Numbered from the stretch's first letter, positions 48,997 through 62,203 are shown. The stretch: 64,000 nucleotides of DNA from Rutidosis leptorrhynchoides (GCF_046630445.1 NC_092341.1:32068001-32132000), one strand, 5' to 3'. The notes: a model not told the origin generated them from the letters alone. Made by a program: numbers and translations.

Positions 48997-50349
48997 CTAA
49001 GGATGATATTGGTACCAATAGGGGTTCCAGGCATAACCATAAGTGCTATAGAATGCTTCGGCAGGGTCATACGTAGGATATGGTGGCTGCATCTCTATAG
49101 ACCAAGGAGGGAAGATGGGTTTCGGTGTAGGAATATAGTTTCTACCTATATGTTGGCAATGAGCTATGATTTGGTTCTGATGAACTTGCCAATCTTCAAA
49201 TGCTCTCTGTCTAGCATTTTCGTATTCCTGAGAAGCTATAAACCTATGCATTTCTTGCATCTCATTCCCCCCTCCTACATTACCTTGCTGATGGTTTCTC
49301 TCCACCTGTGGATGTCTACCATGGTATCGTACTGCGGCGTTATTTCGCCTCTTCAAAACTTTCGCACCATGGTATACATTTAAACCTATAGTATCGCGGG
49401 GTTCTGGTTCTTCTACTAATAATCCCCCCCGACTTATATCCACACCGAGATATTCACCAATCAAAGTAATAAAAATACCACCTCCTATTATGCTATGTGG
49501 TCGCATCCCCCGAACCATAGCTGATAAATAATAACTCACACAATATGGTATACTTACAGCGCTTTGTGGGTCTCGAATACACATATGGTAAAAAAAATCT
49601 TGTTCATTTACTTTTTCCTTGTTCTTACCCCTTTGTGTAATCGAATTAGCTAAAAACCTATGTATCACTCTTAATTCGGCTCTATCTATATCCAAATAAG
49701 AGTAATTTCCCCCTTTGAAACGGTGATGGCTTGTCATTTGACTCCACACACCGTGTGTATCAAAATTTTCATCTATCTTTCTACCGTTTAGTATCAATCC
49801 TCTACAATCGGCAGACGCTAACTCCTCAGGCGTATATATACGTAAAGCCTGAGCCATGTCCAGTAAAGACATGTGGCGCATCGAACCGCCTAACAAAAAT
49901 CTAATAAAAGAACGATCGGTTAAACTAGCTACCCGATCATTCAACTCTATACTACATAACAATTCTTCACACCATACTTTATATACAGGTCTACGTATGG
50001 TGAATAAACATACCCAGTCATTAAAAGAAGAATTACCATACCTATGTACAAGTAATTCCCTAATTGGCCCGGCCAATTCTACAGCTTCTAAGGGTCCCCA
50101 TTCTATGACCCTCGGTACCTCAACAACCTTAGAATGAAGAGTATGCAAACCCCTTTGATATTTTGGATAATCTATCCAAAGTCTGTCAAATCTCAGGTTC
50201 GGGTGCAACTCTTCCAAGTGCATATCGGAAAAGGTCATGACTGGATGAGGTATATCCTGCTTGTAGTAGTTATCCACCTCCTGTTGTTCCAAATTCTCAG
50301 CAGGAGCATTGCGGGCTTGGGATGAAGATTCACCCCTTTCATTCTGCAA
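48997..50349 (-). mobile_element. Athila post-pol ORF (ORF1/env-position protein)
   Basis: 450 residues starting MQNERGESSSQARN. The middle (SFNDWVCLFTIRRPVYKVW, RSFIRFLLGGSMRHMSLL, LRIYTPEELAS) resembles the Athila ORF-1 family found downstream of pol, where envelope-like genes sit in other clades. No signal peptide or clear membrane segment is visible, so an envelope role is not supported. The C-terminus is rich in Tyr, Trp and Pro. Reading is continuous. Confidence 0.7.
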
Positions 50350-52202
50350 AACACATCAAACACAATTTTTGTGCATCCAAATATGCATTAGTGTCAGCAA
50401 AATCATCAATCAAAATAATTACAATGACATTATCAATTTATATCAAACTTAAGCTTATTTTCACATTTTTATCAAATCTACACTTTTTCAAATAAGCATA
50501 TACAAAAATTTTCGCCAAGTTCATAAGCATTCAACTCAAATAACATGTCAAAATAATCATTACTAGCAATCAAACAAGTCTCAAATGGCATTATCTTTCA
50601 AAAATCAAGTTCATGAATTTTAGACTTGAAAAAGTCCACTTTAATTCTCAAAATCATGTTTAGGCTCAAAGTTTGGATCATTTAACTACCTAGACATGTT
50701 ACACTACTCAATTTAGCAACAATTCATGACAAAAATCGGCCATAACCTGTTTATATCAAAAAGCCCCAAATTGCTCAAGAACACAAACCCTAGATTACTC
50801 AAAATTTGAAGTTTAAGGCTTCTAATCATGTTAAACAGCATCAATCTAGGTTATACAAGCATAATACATAAACAATTTAAGCTTAATTACACTAAAAAGC
50901 ATCAAAATCAAATTGGGGAAAAATTTGCTCAAGAACACCAAATTTCGGATTAAATGGTGTTTAGGTGTAGAAATTTACCGTTTTTCTTGAGTAATTCTTA
51001 GATAGCATCCTTCCCAACATGATTTTAGCAAAAGATTTGGTGATTAACGGTTAAAAATTGTGATTTTTGGGGTGTTTTTGGGTGGTTTTTCGGAGTTTTT
51101 TCGCAGCGGTTTTTGAGTTTGTGGAGTGTGAAACTGAGCTGTTGCAGCTCTTATTTTTTTTTTCTGTAATCCGACTCCTCCGCGAGTCGCGGGGATTTAC
51201 CCTCCAAACTCCGCGAGTCGCGGAGTTTGGTATATTTTTTTTTTTTTTTCATAATCATTAACTTATTAAAACAATTAAGTAATTAATTTTAAAATTTTGT
51301 TTCCCTTGTTATTTAGGACGAGGTCGTTTCGGATCGATGTCCTAGTCCGTCCTTCGACAAAATTTTAAAATTTGTCTTTTTGTAGCGATTGTTATAAAAG
51401 CTAAGATTTTTGGGTTTTTTCAATGTTTTTGGCATACTTTAATTCAATAAGATTAAAAATAATGATAATAAAAGTTCTCGTCCCTCCCTCGGGTAAAGCA
51501 ATTTCGGTTCAAAGACCTAGTCTTCAACTTACGACGAATTTTAAAAATCATATTCTTAACTTAATGAGATAAAGTAAATTTTTGTTTTTAAATTCACACA
51601 ACTTAAATATAAAATTCAAAATTATTATTAAAAATTCACACCAAACTTAAAATTTAAAATGCATAAAATTAAGAATTTATATTTTAAAAATTAAAAGTTC
51701 ACACCAAACTTAATTTAAAAATTCAAAAATTCATATCAAACTTATATTAATTTTTCAAATATTTACAATTTTAAATATATTGTTTTTATAAAGTTTACAA
51801 TATTAATTTAAGATTTAAATATTAATTTTAAAAACATGGTAAAAATAAAATTAAAAATCTTTTTATCTTTTTATCCCACTTTAATCAATCAAATATTATC
51901 AAAAATATGCGCCCCTCTTTTCGGTAAAGTAATTTCGGTTCCAAGACCTAATTTAACTCATGACGAATTTTTGAAATATTTTGGGTTGATTGTTTAAAGA
52001 TATTTATACCTTAAGAATAAACGTTAAATTTCGCAGTGATGTAATAAATTTTTGAATGATATCAATAATTTCGGTCGCCAAACCTAATTTTATTCAATAC
52101 CAATTTAATACTTTTTAGCGAACAAATTAGCGTTTATTATCAAAAGGTTAAAAATAAAAATAAAAATAAAAACTGTACAGACATACCTGTGAAATAGATT
52201 TC
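50350..52202 (-). other. Non-coding spacer between the two post-pol ORFs of the Athila element
   Basis: AT-rich, no gene. Contains the twin near-palindromes at 51180 and 51211, about 830 bp upstream of the post-pol ORF. Several dispersed ACTTCGGTTCCAAGACCTA-like phrases recur (about 51300-52110). Confidence 0.6.
51180..51223. repeat. Twin 13-bp near-palindromes, copy upstream of the post-pol ORF
   Basis: CCGCGAGTCGCGG at 51180 and at 51211, start-to-start 31 bp, in otherwise AT-rich DNA. Confidence 0.95.
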
Positions 52203-52619
52203 TTAGTTATATGATCTATCCCATTCATAAGATAGTCGGTTTAATTGGTTTTCCATGGCTACATAGGCGTAACCTCGAGCATTCAGTATCTTTTCTTCTA
52301 AACATATGAACGGTCCGTCTCTGCATAAAGTAACAAATTCGGTATTTGAATAGGTTTGATTATTGGAACATTTACCTCCATGTGACCATTTTCCGCATTT
52401 GTGACATCTTTCTAGGTGTCGTGCTCTTCTTTTCGCTGCGGATTTTGATTTTCCTTTACCAAATTGTAACTTATTATCTTCGCATCTGGATTCTTTTCTA
52501 ACTCCGTCCATTCTTTCTCTGATTACTGATACTATTTCACTCGGTAGTATGTCATTATTACGTTTAGTGATCAAAGCGTGTAGCATTAGACCATGGTTTA
52601 GTTCACAGGCAGTCTTCAT
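52203..52619 (-). mobile_element. Small knuckle-bearing ORF downstream of Athila pol
   Basis: 138 residues starting MKTACELNHGLMLHAL, with a basic KGKSKSAAKRRARHLERC run and CHKCGKWSHGGKC, a CCHC-like cluster outside gag. It sits 170 bp behind pol in the same direction. I do not recognise it from other Athila copies. It may be nucleic-acid binding; function unknown. Confidence 0.6.
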
Positions 52620-52791
52620 TTTGTAAAAACCTAAAAAAAATAAAAATTCGGAATGGGGGGAGAAGACTAGTTCTTTAGGGTCTGCTAGGGAAAGACCATT
52701 CGGGTTCCATTTTCGAGAACTATACGAAAACAGACAATCTAACTCTAACAGAAATACATATTATCCTTTAAAGACTTGATTCTCCCCACAC

Positions 52792-55700
52792 TTAGTTAGC
52801 TGTGGTGTCGAAATTGTGATTAACTTCGTTGTCGACTTCCATCGGACCATGTATGTAATGTTTAACTCTGTGACCATTAACTTTAAATTCCATCCCATTT
52901 GAATTTATTAATTCTATCGTTCCGTATGGGAAAACTCTTTTGACTATGAATGGTCCAGACCATCTTGATTTCAATTTTCCAGGAAATAGCTTGAATCGTG
53001 AATTGAAAAGAAGAACTCTGTCTCCTTCTTTAAATTCTTTTGAACTTCTGATTCTTTTATCATGCCATTTCTTCGTTCTTTCTTTATAGATTAACGAATT
53101 TTCGTATGCTTCATGTCTTAATTCTTCTAATTCGTTTAGTTGACTTAATCGTAGACGTCGAGCTTCATGTAAATCAAGATTACATGTCTTCAAAGCCCAA
53201 AATGCTTTGTGTTCAATTTCTACTGGAAGATGACATGCTTTTCCATAAACAAGTCTAAAAGGTGTGGTTCCAATTGGAGTTTTGTAGGCTGTTCTAAAAG
53301 CCCAGAGTGCATCCTCCAATTTAATGGACCACTCCTTCGGATTTGATCCTACGGTTTTCTCTAGAATACGTTTTAAAGCTCGGTTGGTATTTTCAACTTG
53401 TCCACTTGTTTGTGGATGATATGCGGTGGAGATTTTATGAGTTACTCCATATCTTTTAAGAACTTTCTCAAGTTGATTATTACAGAAATGAGTACCCCGA
53501 TCACTTATTAAAGCTTTCGGTGTTCCAAACCTTGCAAAAAGACGTTTTAAAAAGTTGACTACAACTCGTGCATCGTTAGTTGGGAGAGCTTGTGCTTCCG
53601 CCCATTTAGATACATAATCAATGGCTACGAGTATATATAGATTATTATGAGATTTTGGAAATGGACCCATAAAGTCAATACCCCAAATGTCAAATACTTC
53701 ACATACTTGGATGACATTTTGTGGCATTTCATCACGTTGACTTATTTTTCCGGCCCTTTGACATGCATCACAGGATTTGCAAAGAAGGTGTGCGTCTTTG
53801 TAAATTGTAGGCCAATAGAATCCAGCTTCATAAACTTTTCTTGCTGTTAGTTGAGGCCCATAATGCCCTCCTGTTGGTCCTGTGTGACAATGGTTTAAAA
53901 TTTTACTAGCTTCATCTCCAAATACACATCGGCGTATTATTCCATCGGGACAACTTTTAAACAGATGTGGATCTTCCCAGAAATAGTGTTTTATATCACT
54001 GAAGAATTTCTTTCGTCTTTGGTACGATAATCCTTTTTCAAGGAATCCACAAACTAAGTAGTTTGCATAGTCTGCAAACCATGGGATTTCTTTATAATCT
54101 ATCTTCAATAGATATTCATCAGGAAAGTTGTCTTGTATGGCTGATTCATTTAGAACTTCTAACTCAGGATTTTCAAGACGAGAAAGATGATCAGCGGCGA
54201 GATTTTCTGCTCCTCTTTTATCTCGGATTTCAATATCAAACTCTTGTAAGAGTAAGATCCAACGGATTAATCTTGGTTTAGCATCTTGTTTTGAAAATAG
54301 GTATCTAAGAGCAGAATGGTCGGTATAGACCACCGTTTTTGCTAGAACGAGATATGATCGAAATTTGTCAAAAGCAAAGACAATAGCAAGGAGTTCTTTT
54401 TCAGTAGTTGTATAGTTTGTTTGTGCTCCTTGTAACGTCTTACTAGCATAATATATAGGTTGAAATCGTTTTTCAATCCTTTGTCCTAAAACGGCTCCCA
54501 TTGCAAAATCACTTGCATCGCACATTAGTTCAAATGGTAGATTCCAATTTGGTGTTATCATGATTGGTGCATTAGTGAGTTTCTCTTTAAGAATATTAAA
54601 AGATTTGATACACTCATCTGAAAAGATGAATGGCGCATCCTTTTCTAGGAGTTTATTCATAGGAGTGGCAATTTTAGAAAAATCTTTTATGAAACGTCGG
54701 TAAAAACCGGCATGCCCTAGAAAACTCCTAACTCCTCTAACATTTGTGGGATGTGGAAGTTTAGCAATTACATCTACTTTAGCTCTATCCACTTCAATTC
54801 CTTCTTTTGAAATTTTATGTCCAAGAACGATGCCTTCTTTGACCATGAAATGGCATTTCTCCCAATTAAGTACTAGATTTGATTTTTCGCATCTAATTAG
54901 CATTCGTTCCAGATTAACTAGACATGATTTAAATGTATCACCGAAGACTGAAAAGTCATCCATGAATACTTCCATGCATTCTTCTATCATGTCGTGAAAA
55001 ATCGCCATCATACACCTTTGAAAGGTTGCAGGGGCGTTGCAAAGTCCAAATGGCATGCGTTTGTAAGCAAAAGTACCATAAGGGCACGTGAATGTGGTTT
55101 TCTCTTGATCTTCGGGTGCTATTGGAATTTGAAAATATCCGGAAAATCCATCTAGAAAACAATAGTAACTATTTCCGGCTAATCTTTCCAACATTTGATC
55201 TATGAAAGGTAAGGGAAAGTGATCTTTTCTGGTGGCGTCATTTAATTTTCTATAATCAATACATACACGCCATCCTGTTATAGTCCTAGTAGGAATAAGC
55301 TCATTTTTCTCATTTGTAATGACAGTCATGCCACCCTTCTTAGGTACGCATTGAACTGGGCTTACCCATGGACTATCAGAGATTGGATAAATTAAACCAG
55401 CATCTAGCAGTTTAATAATCTCTTTCTTAACTACATCTTGCATATTAGGATTTAGTCTTCGTTGGCGTTGCACATACGTTTTATGACCTTCTTCCATAAG
55501 GATTTTATGTGTGCAATACGAAGGACTTATTCCTTTAATATCATGAATCTTCCATGCAATGGCTGGTTTATGAGCTTTCAACACAGAAATGAGTTGTGAT
55601 TTCTCATTTTCAGTAAGAGAAGACGATATTATTACAGGTAATTCAGATTCACCATGTAAATAAGCGTATTCCAAATGGTTTGGAAGTGGCTTTAACTCTA

Positions 55701-58395
55701 ATTTCGGAGGTTCTTCTATCGATGATTTATATCGATATCTGTCTTCTTCTTTTAGCATTTGAATTTCTTCTGTTGTTGGTTCATATCCATTAGCTATAAG
55801 TGTAGCTAACATTTCAGCTTCATCAATTGGTTCATTACCTTCTCCTAAAGAACATTCTCCTGTTCCTTGTAATTCTGGAAATTCTTCTAATAATTCTGCA
55901 TGTGCATCTATAGTTTGAATATAATAACATGTATCATCTGCAGATTGTGGTTGTTGCATTGCTCTATCAACTGAAAAGGTAACACTCTCATCCTCTATAC
56001 TTAGGGTCAATTTCTTACCGAACACGTCTATCATTGCTTTAGCCGTGTTTAAGAATGGTCTTCCTAATATGAGAGGAACTTGAGAATCTTCTTCCATGTC
56101 CAAAATAACAAAATCTACTGGAAATACTAAAGTACCAACTTTAACTAGCATGTTCTCCATTATCCCTCTAGGATATTTTATTGATCTATCGGCTAGTTGT
56201 ATGCTTATTCTGGTTGGTTTCAATTCTCCAAGGTCTAGTTTAGCGTATAGTGAATACGGCATTAGATTTATACTAGCACCTAAGTCTGCCAATGCTTCTA
56301 TTGAACTAAGACTACCCAGAAAACATGGAATTGTGAAACTTCCTGGATCAGATAATTTTTCTGGTATCTTATTCAACAGCACTGCTGAACAATTAGCATT
56401 CATAGTAACAGCCGAGAGTTCTTCCATTTTCTTTCTATTTGAGATTAGATCTTTCAAGAATTTAGCATATCTTGGCATTCCTGAAATCACATCAATGAAA
56501 GGAAGATTTACATTTATCTGTTTAAACATATCCAAGAATTTGGATTGCTCGGCTTCAAGTTTCTCTTTCTTCATTTTACTCGGGTAAGGAAGTGGTGGTT
56601 GGTATGGTTTAACATAAGGTTTATCCTTAACTGTGTTATTTTCATTAACCTTTTCAACTACCGGTTCTTTTTCCTTATCTTGATCAGGTTGTGGTTCTTG
56701 TGGAGTAGGAATAGTTTCATCAGAAGTTACAGGTATTTCAGGTGGTTTAAGTGTTGTACCACTTCTTGTGGTAATAGCTTTAGCTGTTTCATTCCTGGGG
56801 TTAGCATTTGTATCACTAGGTAGACTTCCCGGTTTTCTTTCACCTATTAACCTTGCTAGGTTACTTACTTCTTGTTCCAGATTTTGAATAGAAGCTTGTT
56901 GATTTCTAAATGCTTGAGCATTTTGTTCATTTGTTTGTTTTTGAGATGTGAAAAACTGCGTTTGAGTTTCAACTAGCTTCGTCATCATATCTTCTAAATT
57001 TGGTTTTTTATCATCGGTTTGTTGTGGTGGTTTGTTTTGAAAATTCGGTCTTTGCTGATTATAAGTATTATTGGATACTTGTTGATTGCTAGGACCTTGT
57101 TGGTTGTTGTATGGAATATTTCGGTTATAATTCTGGTTTTGATTGTAAATTGGTCTTGGCGGTTGATAATTATTCTGATAATTATTTCCAGGCCTTTGGT
57201 TTATGTATGAAATATTCTCTCTTTGTTCCATTGTTAATTCAATACTGAGACAATCTTTTGTCAAATGTGGTCCTCCACACTGCTCACAACTAATTCGTAT
57301 TGAGTGAATATCTTTAGTCATCTTTTCCATTCGTCTCTCTACAGCATCTATCTTTGCGGAAATGGAATCTAAGTCATGGCTAGAATCGGCTCTAGCTGCT
57401 TTAGATGATCTAATGATGTCTTTTTCTTGGTGCCACTCATGTGAGTGGGAAGCAGTGTTATCAATAATTTTGTAAGCATCAGTTTCGGTTTTTTTCATAA
57501 TAGAACCACCAGCTGCTATATCTATGTCTTTCCTTGTAGTGATGTCGCATCCTTGGTAGAATATTTGTACTATTTGACAGGTGTCTAAACCATGTTGCGG
57601 ACATCCTCTTAACAACTTTCCATATCTTGTCCACGCCTCATATAGAGTTTCATTTGGTTTCTGTGTGAACGTAACAATTTCTGCTTGAAGTCTTACGGCT
57701 TTAGATGCAGGAAAGAATTGTTTAAGAAATTTGTCAACTAAAACGTCCCATGTATCAATCGCCCCTTCAGGTAACGATTCCAACCAATCTTTGGCTTCTC
57801 CCTTTAAAGTCCAGGGAAATAACATGAGATATATCTGTTCATCCTCCACTTCTCGTATTTTAAATAGTGTGCAGATCCTATTAAAGGTACGTAGATGTTC
57901 ATTTGGATCTTCCTTCGGCGCACCACTAAATTGGCATTGATTAGTCACCATGTGTAGAATTTGTCCTTTGATTTCATAATCTGGCGCATTAATGTCTGGA
58001 TGAGTAATTGCGTGACCTTGGCCAGTGCGTTTAGCTCTCATTCGGTCTTCCATACTTAAAGGTTCCAGATTCTCCATAATTGAATTTGTTGAATCGGTAT
58101 CACTAGATGATTCTGATTTAATGGTTCGTTCCTCAACAATCTCTGTTTGAATGATTGGTGGCTCCGGAGGAAAGTTTAATGGTTCAGGATCTACGAACCG
58201 TTCCTGAATATTTTCCGGATTCTCAATTGTGAGGTCGGGTTCAAAAAATGGATTATCGGAAATTTGAACTGAAGTACTTGGTCGACTGGATGACGATTCT
58301 AAAGAAAAATCAACGGCGGTTATATTTGCTAAATGTCTTGATCTAGTTACAGGTGGTGAACGTACAAAAGGTGATGAACGTCTTGCTCGGTGCAT
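52792..58395 (-). mobile_element. Athila gag-pol, single 1,867-residue reading
   Basis: Starts [15 protein letters not shown]. Gag capsid lies around residues 130-330 ([25 protein letters not shown]). [14 protein letters not shown] knuckle is near 57250-57290, then a long Asn/Gln-rich linker. Protease [15 protein letters not shown] is near 56250-56290. Reverse transcriptase FMDDFSVFG is near 54940-54966, RNase [15 protein letters not shown] near 54485-54530, and the integrase zinc head and core (DFMGPFP, SDRGTHF, TSGQVEN) at about 53880-53340. It looks whole, as one continuous frame. Confidence 0.93.
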
Positions 58396-59774
58396 TCACT
58401 GAATATCCTATTAGTTTTTAAAAGGAAAGAAAAATTATAATAAGTTATCCAATTAATAGACTTTTCTGATTTTGCCCACGTTTCGAATAGCCAAAAGATG
58501 CAGCAGAGGGGCAGGATTCGTTTGGTCTCAATATAATTGAGGACTGTTTGGCTCCAATAACCCGGTCCACGTACAAATCCAACTATTACTACGAACCAGA
58601 AAATTTTGATGTCTATCAATTTAACCACTCAAAATAAATTTTCGTAATTTTAAGAAATTTAGATAAGAAGTAGAATAAAAATCTATGTCCTAAAACTAGA
58701 ATAGCGAGAAATAAGAGAGAAAAAGAGTTCGTCGAAAAAGGTCGAAAAAGAAAAAAAAAATGGTTGAAAAATAAAAGGTGACGGAAAAATAAAAGAAACT
58801 TATAAAAAACTTAAAAATACTTAACTAACCTAATCTTATTACTACAACTAACTTAAAATTATAATCGCAAATTGAAATTACTAATTGGAATGATAATTGA
58901 TACATAGTAAAAGGTCTAAAAATATTAAAGCTTACAGGAAAAACTAAATCCCAAATGGAAATAACTTAAAAAGAAACTAAAACTTAAAAAGGCGTCGCAA
59001 AATTTTAAAGTACCTAAATCTTAGTCTAAAGAAAAAGCACTTAAGGAATTCTACGGCAAAGCCTAAAAATCTAGGAGTAAAAATAACTATAGCAAAAACT
59101 AAGGTTAAAATTAAATATGAGAGAAAAATACAAATATTATGCTACAACGATTAAAAAGGGACAAAATATAAAAATATACAAAAAGTTGGAAAAAGTACAA
59201 TTTTTATAAAAATATTATTTTTATATTATTTATTTAATAAAACTACTAATTTTACAATTTAATTAAACTTATTAATACTAAATACATAAATTAAATAAAA
59301 AGTAAAAGTTAAAGTAAAATTAATTATAATAATAATAATAATTAGGGTTTAATAATAATTAATTAATAATTACCGTAATAAATGCTGAATTAGGGCTTCT
59401 GTTCGTGTGTCAGGTACCCTCCGCGAGTCGCGGTATTTATTGCATCAAACCCCGCGAGTCGCGGGGTTTCAAATTTCAGCTGACAGCTTATAATTTCAAC
59501 GCGTTTTTTTCTTTATTTTTTTTTTATCTGTTTTCTGTTTTTTTTTCTATAAATAAAAGATAGTTAATAAAACTTATATTTTTATAAACTAAAATAAAAA
59601 TAAAGAAACTTATAAAACTTTTAACAAACTCTTAAAAATATATAAATTTTTGTTTTTCTTTTTATATTTTCGAATTTTTAAAACGTATTTTTACAAAAGC
59701 GACTTTTAATAAAAGTAAAATAAAAATCTTTTTTTTTTTATATTAGCGTTCCGCTTCCGGCTTTTAAGAGATTT
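58396..59774 (-). other. Athila leader between primer site and gag
   Basis: Non-coding, AT-rich, about 1.4 kb. Contains the twin near-palindromes at 59421 and 59452. No gene otherwise. Confidence 0.7.
59421..59464. repeat. Twin 13-bp near-palindromes, leader copy
   Basis: CCGCGAGTCGCGG at 59421 and at 59452, start-to-start 31 bp, between primer site and gag. Confidence 0.95.
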
Positions 59775-59791
59775 CCCCGGCAGCGGCGCCA
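59775..59791 (-). promoter_or_regulatory. Athila primer-binding site (tRNA-Asp type)
   Basis: On the minus strand TGGCGCCGCTGCCGGGG lies just inside the 5' LTR. This is the tRNA-Asp-type site known for Athila and Tat elements, and it supports the clade call. Confidence 0.88.
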
Positions 59792-59799
59792 AAAATACT

Positions 59800-61782
59800 T
59801 GATGTTATGCGAGGTGTATACGAAATAGTTTATATTTTACTAGGAAAAACTATTAAATACGATACAATTTTACACAAGATATTTATTTATTTATAGAATG
59901 GATATACTTAAACCTTGCTACAACACTTATAGGCAGTGTACCTAATCGTAAAGTAGTGTAGTTTTTAGTAAGTCCGGTTCGTTCCACAGGGAAATCTTTA
60001 AACAAAGCTCAACGCTATATTAGTTTACTTTTATAAAAATACAAACATATATATAAGTAATATTATTATTATAAAGGGGGTTTTTACCGTTTAATGACCG
60101 GTTTGTCGATTTTAAGACTTTAGTCGCAGTTAAAACCTAATGTAAAATATAAAATAAATACAAGACTTAAATTAAAGCGTAAAGTAAATAACGATAATGA
60201 AATTGCGAATAATAAAAGTGCGATAAAATAAACTTGCGATAATTAAAAAGTACGATAATTAAAAGTGCGATTAAATAACAATAAATAAAAGTGCGATAAT
60301 TAGAAGTGCAATTAAATATAAAATAAAGGAAATTAAATATGAAATAAAAGAATTATGCTTATTTAAACTTCCGTAATCATGATGTTCGACGTGTTGATTT
60401 TAGTTTTATGCCCCATGGGTTAATTGTCCTTTGTCCTGGATTATTTAATATGTCCGTCTGGTTTTTGTCCATAACAGTCCATCAGTCATAAATATAAAGT
60501 GCGAGTGTCCTTGTCAAATTATTATTATACCCGAAGTTGAATATTCCAACTAATTGGGGATTCGAATTGTAACAAGGTTTTAATACTTTGTTTAATGAAT
60601 ACACCAGGTTATCGACTGCGTGTAAACCAAGGTTTTACTACTTTGTTAACAATTACACCAATTACCCTTGAATGTAATTTCACCCCTGTTTTGATTATTC
60701 TAGTGGCTATTAATCCATTCCCGTGTCCGGTTAAATGAACGATTATTCGTACATATAAATACCCCGCCCATCGTGTCCGATCGAGTGTATATGGTAATTT
60801 ATAGGGACGCCCAATTGTAAATCTTTATATTAACATTAACAAACTATCATTTAGTTAAACAAATATAAAGCCCATTAATAGCCCATAGTCTAATTTCCAC
60901 AAGTGTCGTTCTTTTGTCCAAACCCCAATTATGGTACAAAGCCCAATTACCCAATTTTAGTAATTAGCCCAACATCATGATTACTTCGTTTTAAATAAGC
61001 ATAATAATAACTTAGCTACGAGACATTAATGTAAAAAGGTTGAACATAACTTACAATGATTAAAAATAGCGTAGCGTTACACGGACAGAATTTCGACTTA
61101 CACCCTTACAATATTCGCTAACATACCCTTATTATTAGAATTATAATTAAAATTAAAATATAAATTATATATATATATTTTACGTATATATGAGAGAAGA
61201 GAGAAAAATAGATTGATATTTGCGATCAGAATTCGGTTGCTTTTATAGGAAAAGTCGAAATTTGGGGCTCCGCGACTCGCGGTGAAAACCTCTTCAAACT
61301 CCGCGAGTCGCGGAGAATGAATTTACAGCTCAGTCCTTGGAGTCTTTCTCTGCCGACGGTTTTTATTTATAAATATAATATATATATAATTAATATAATT
61401 AATTATATATTATATTATATTTATATACCTAGTTAACTTGTAATTTTTAGTCCGTTGCGTCGAGCGTTGAGAGTTGACTCTGGTCCCGGTTCCGGATTTT
61501 CGAACGTCCTTGCGTACAATTTAATATCTTGTACTTTACGTTTTGAATCTTGTACTCTTGTAATTTCGAGACGTTTCTTATCAATAATTGGAACCTCTTT
61601 GATTGTCTTTTGTTCTTTTGAGCTTTTTGGTCGTTTGCGTCTTCAATTCGTCGAATCTGTCTTTTGTCTTCACCTTTTATTATTTAAACGAATATCACTT
61701 GTAAATAGAACAATTGCAACTAAAAGCTTGTCTTTCTTGAGGAATAATGCTATGAAATATATGTTCGTTTTTAGCATTATCA
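59800..61782 (-). repeat. 5' LTR of the Athila element
   Basis: Matches 37862-39843 nearly base for base. On the minus strand it precedes the primer-binding site. Contains the twin near-palindromes at 61270 and 61301. Confidence 0.95.
61270..61313. repeat. Twin 13-bp near-palindromes, 5' LTR copy
   Basis: CCGCGACTCGCGG at 61270 and CCGCGAGTCGCGG at 61301, start-to-start 31 bp, same as the other LTR. Confidence 0.95.
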
Positions 61783-61787
61783 TACGC

Positions 61788-62203
61788 ATACATACATAAT
61801 TCAATCACTTGCATACACCTACACAAACAACACACGTCATTAGCAAAACATATATCACGTATTCAATTGTACAACAAGCCAACATCAATAATATGAAGGT
61901 CACGTAAAAATCACAATGCTAAATATGAATACGTACAAACCACCGATTAAATCAAGACCACGAGGGAAATTATCCCTTGAAAGAGCCATGGATGTTCATA
62001 ACATCAAATAGTACCAAATCCAATTCCATGAGTGGTATCATCTCATCAAACTTCAAACCCACTCTACATGCTTCATGTGGTATCGTCACATCGAACTTTA
62101 AGCCCACATATGAGGTATCGCCACATCGAACTTTAAGCCCTCATCAAGCATTACAATAGTAGTATGGCATCGTCAAAATTGAACTTTAAATCCATACATG
62201 AGG
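61788..62203. mobile_element. Right piece of the Tekay-type LTR split by the Athila, with internal repeats
   Basis: Continues the sequence interrupted at 37861. From about 62034 it shows four irregular repeats around GGTATCGTCACATCGAACTT and TTAAGCCCACAT. It stops at 62204, where another LTR begins. Confidence 0.55.

Larger units (their letters stand above)
37862..61782 (-). mobile_element. Athila-clade Ty3/gypsy retrotransposon, about 16.8 kb plus a nested insertion
   Basis: LTRs of 1,982-1,983 bp (37862-39843 and 59800-61782) are flanked by TACGC (37857-37861 and 61783-61787). On the minus strand: 5' LTR, tRNA-Asp-type primer site, 1.4 kb leader, one long gag-pol, a small knuckle-bearing ORF, a post-pol ORF, a long 3' region and the 3' LTR. 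Removing the 7.07 kb nested element leaves about 16.8 kb, very large even for Athila. The coding regions look whole. The LTRs differ at only about eight sites by eye (about 0.4 %), so the insertion is young. Confidence 0.93.
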
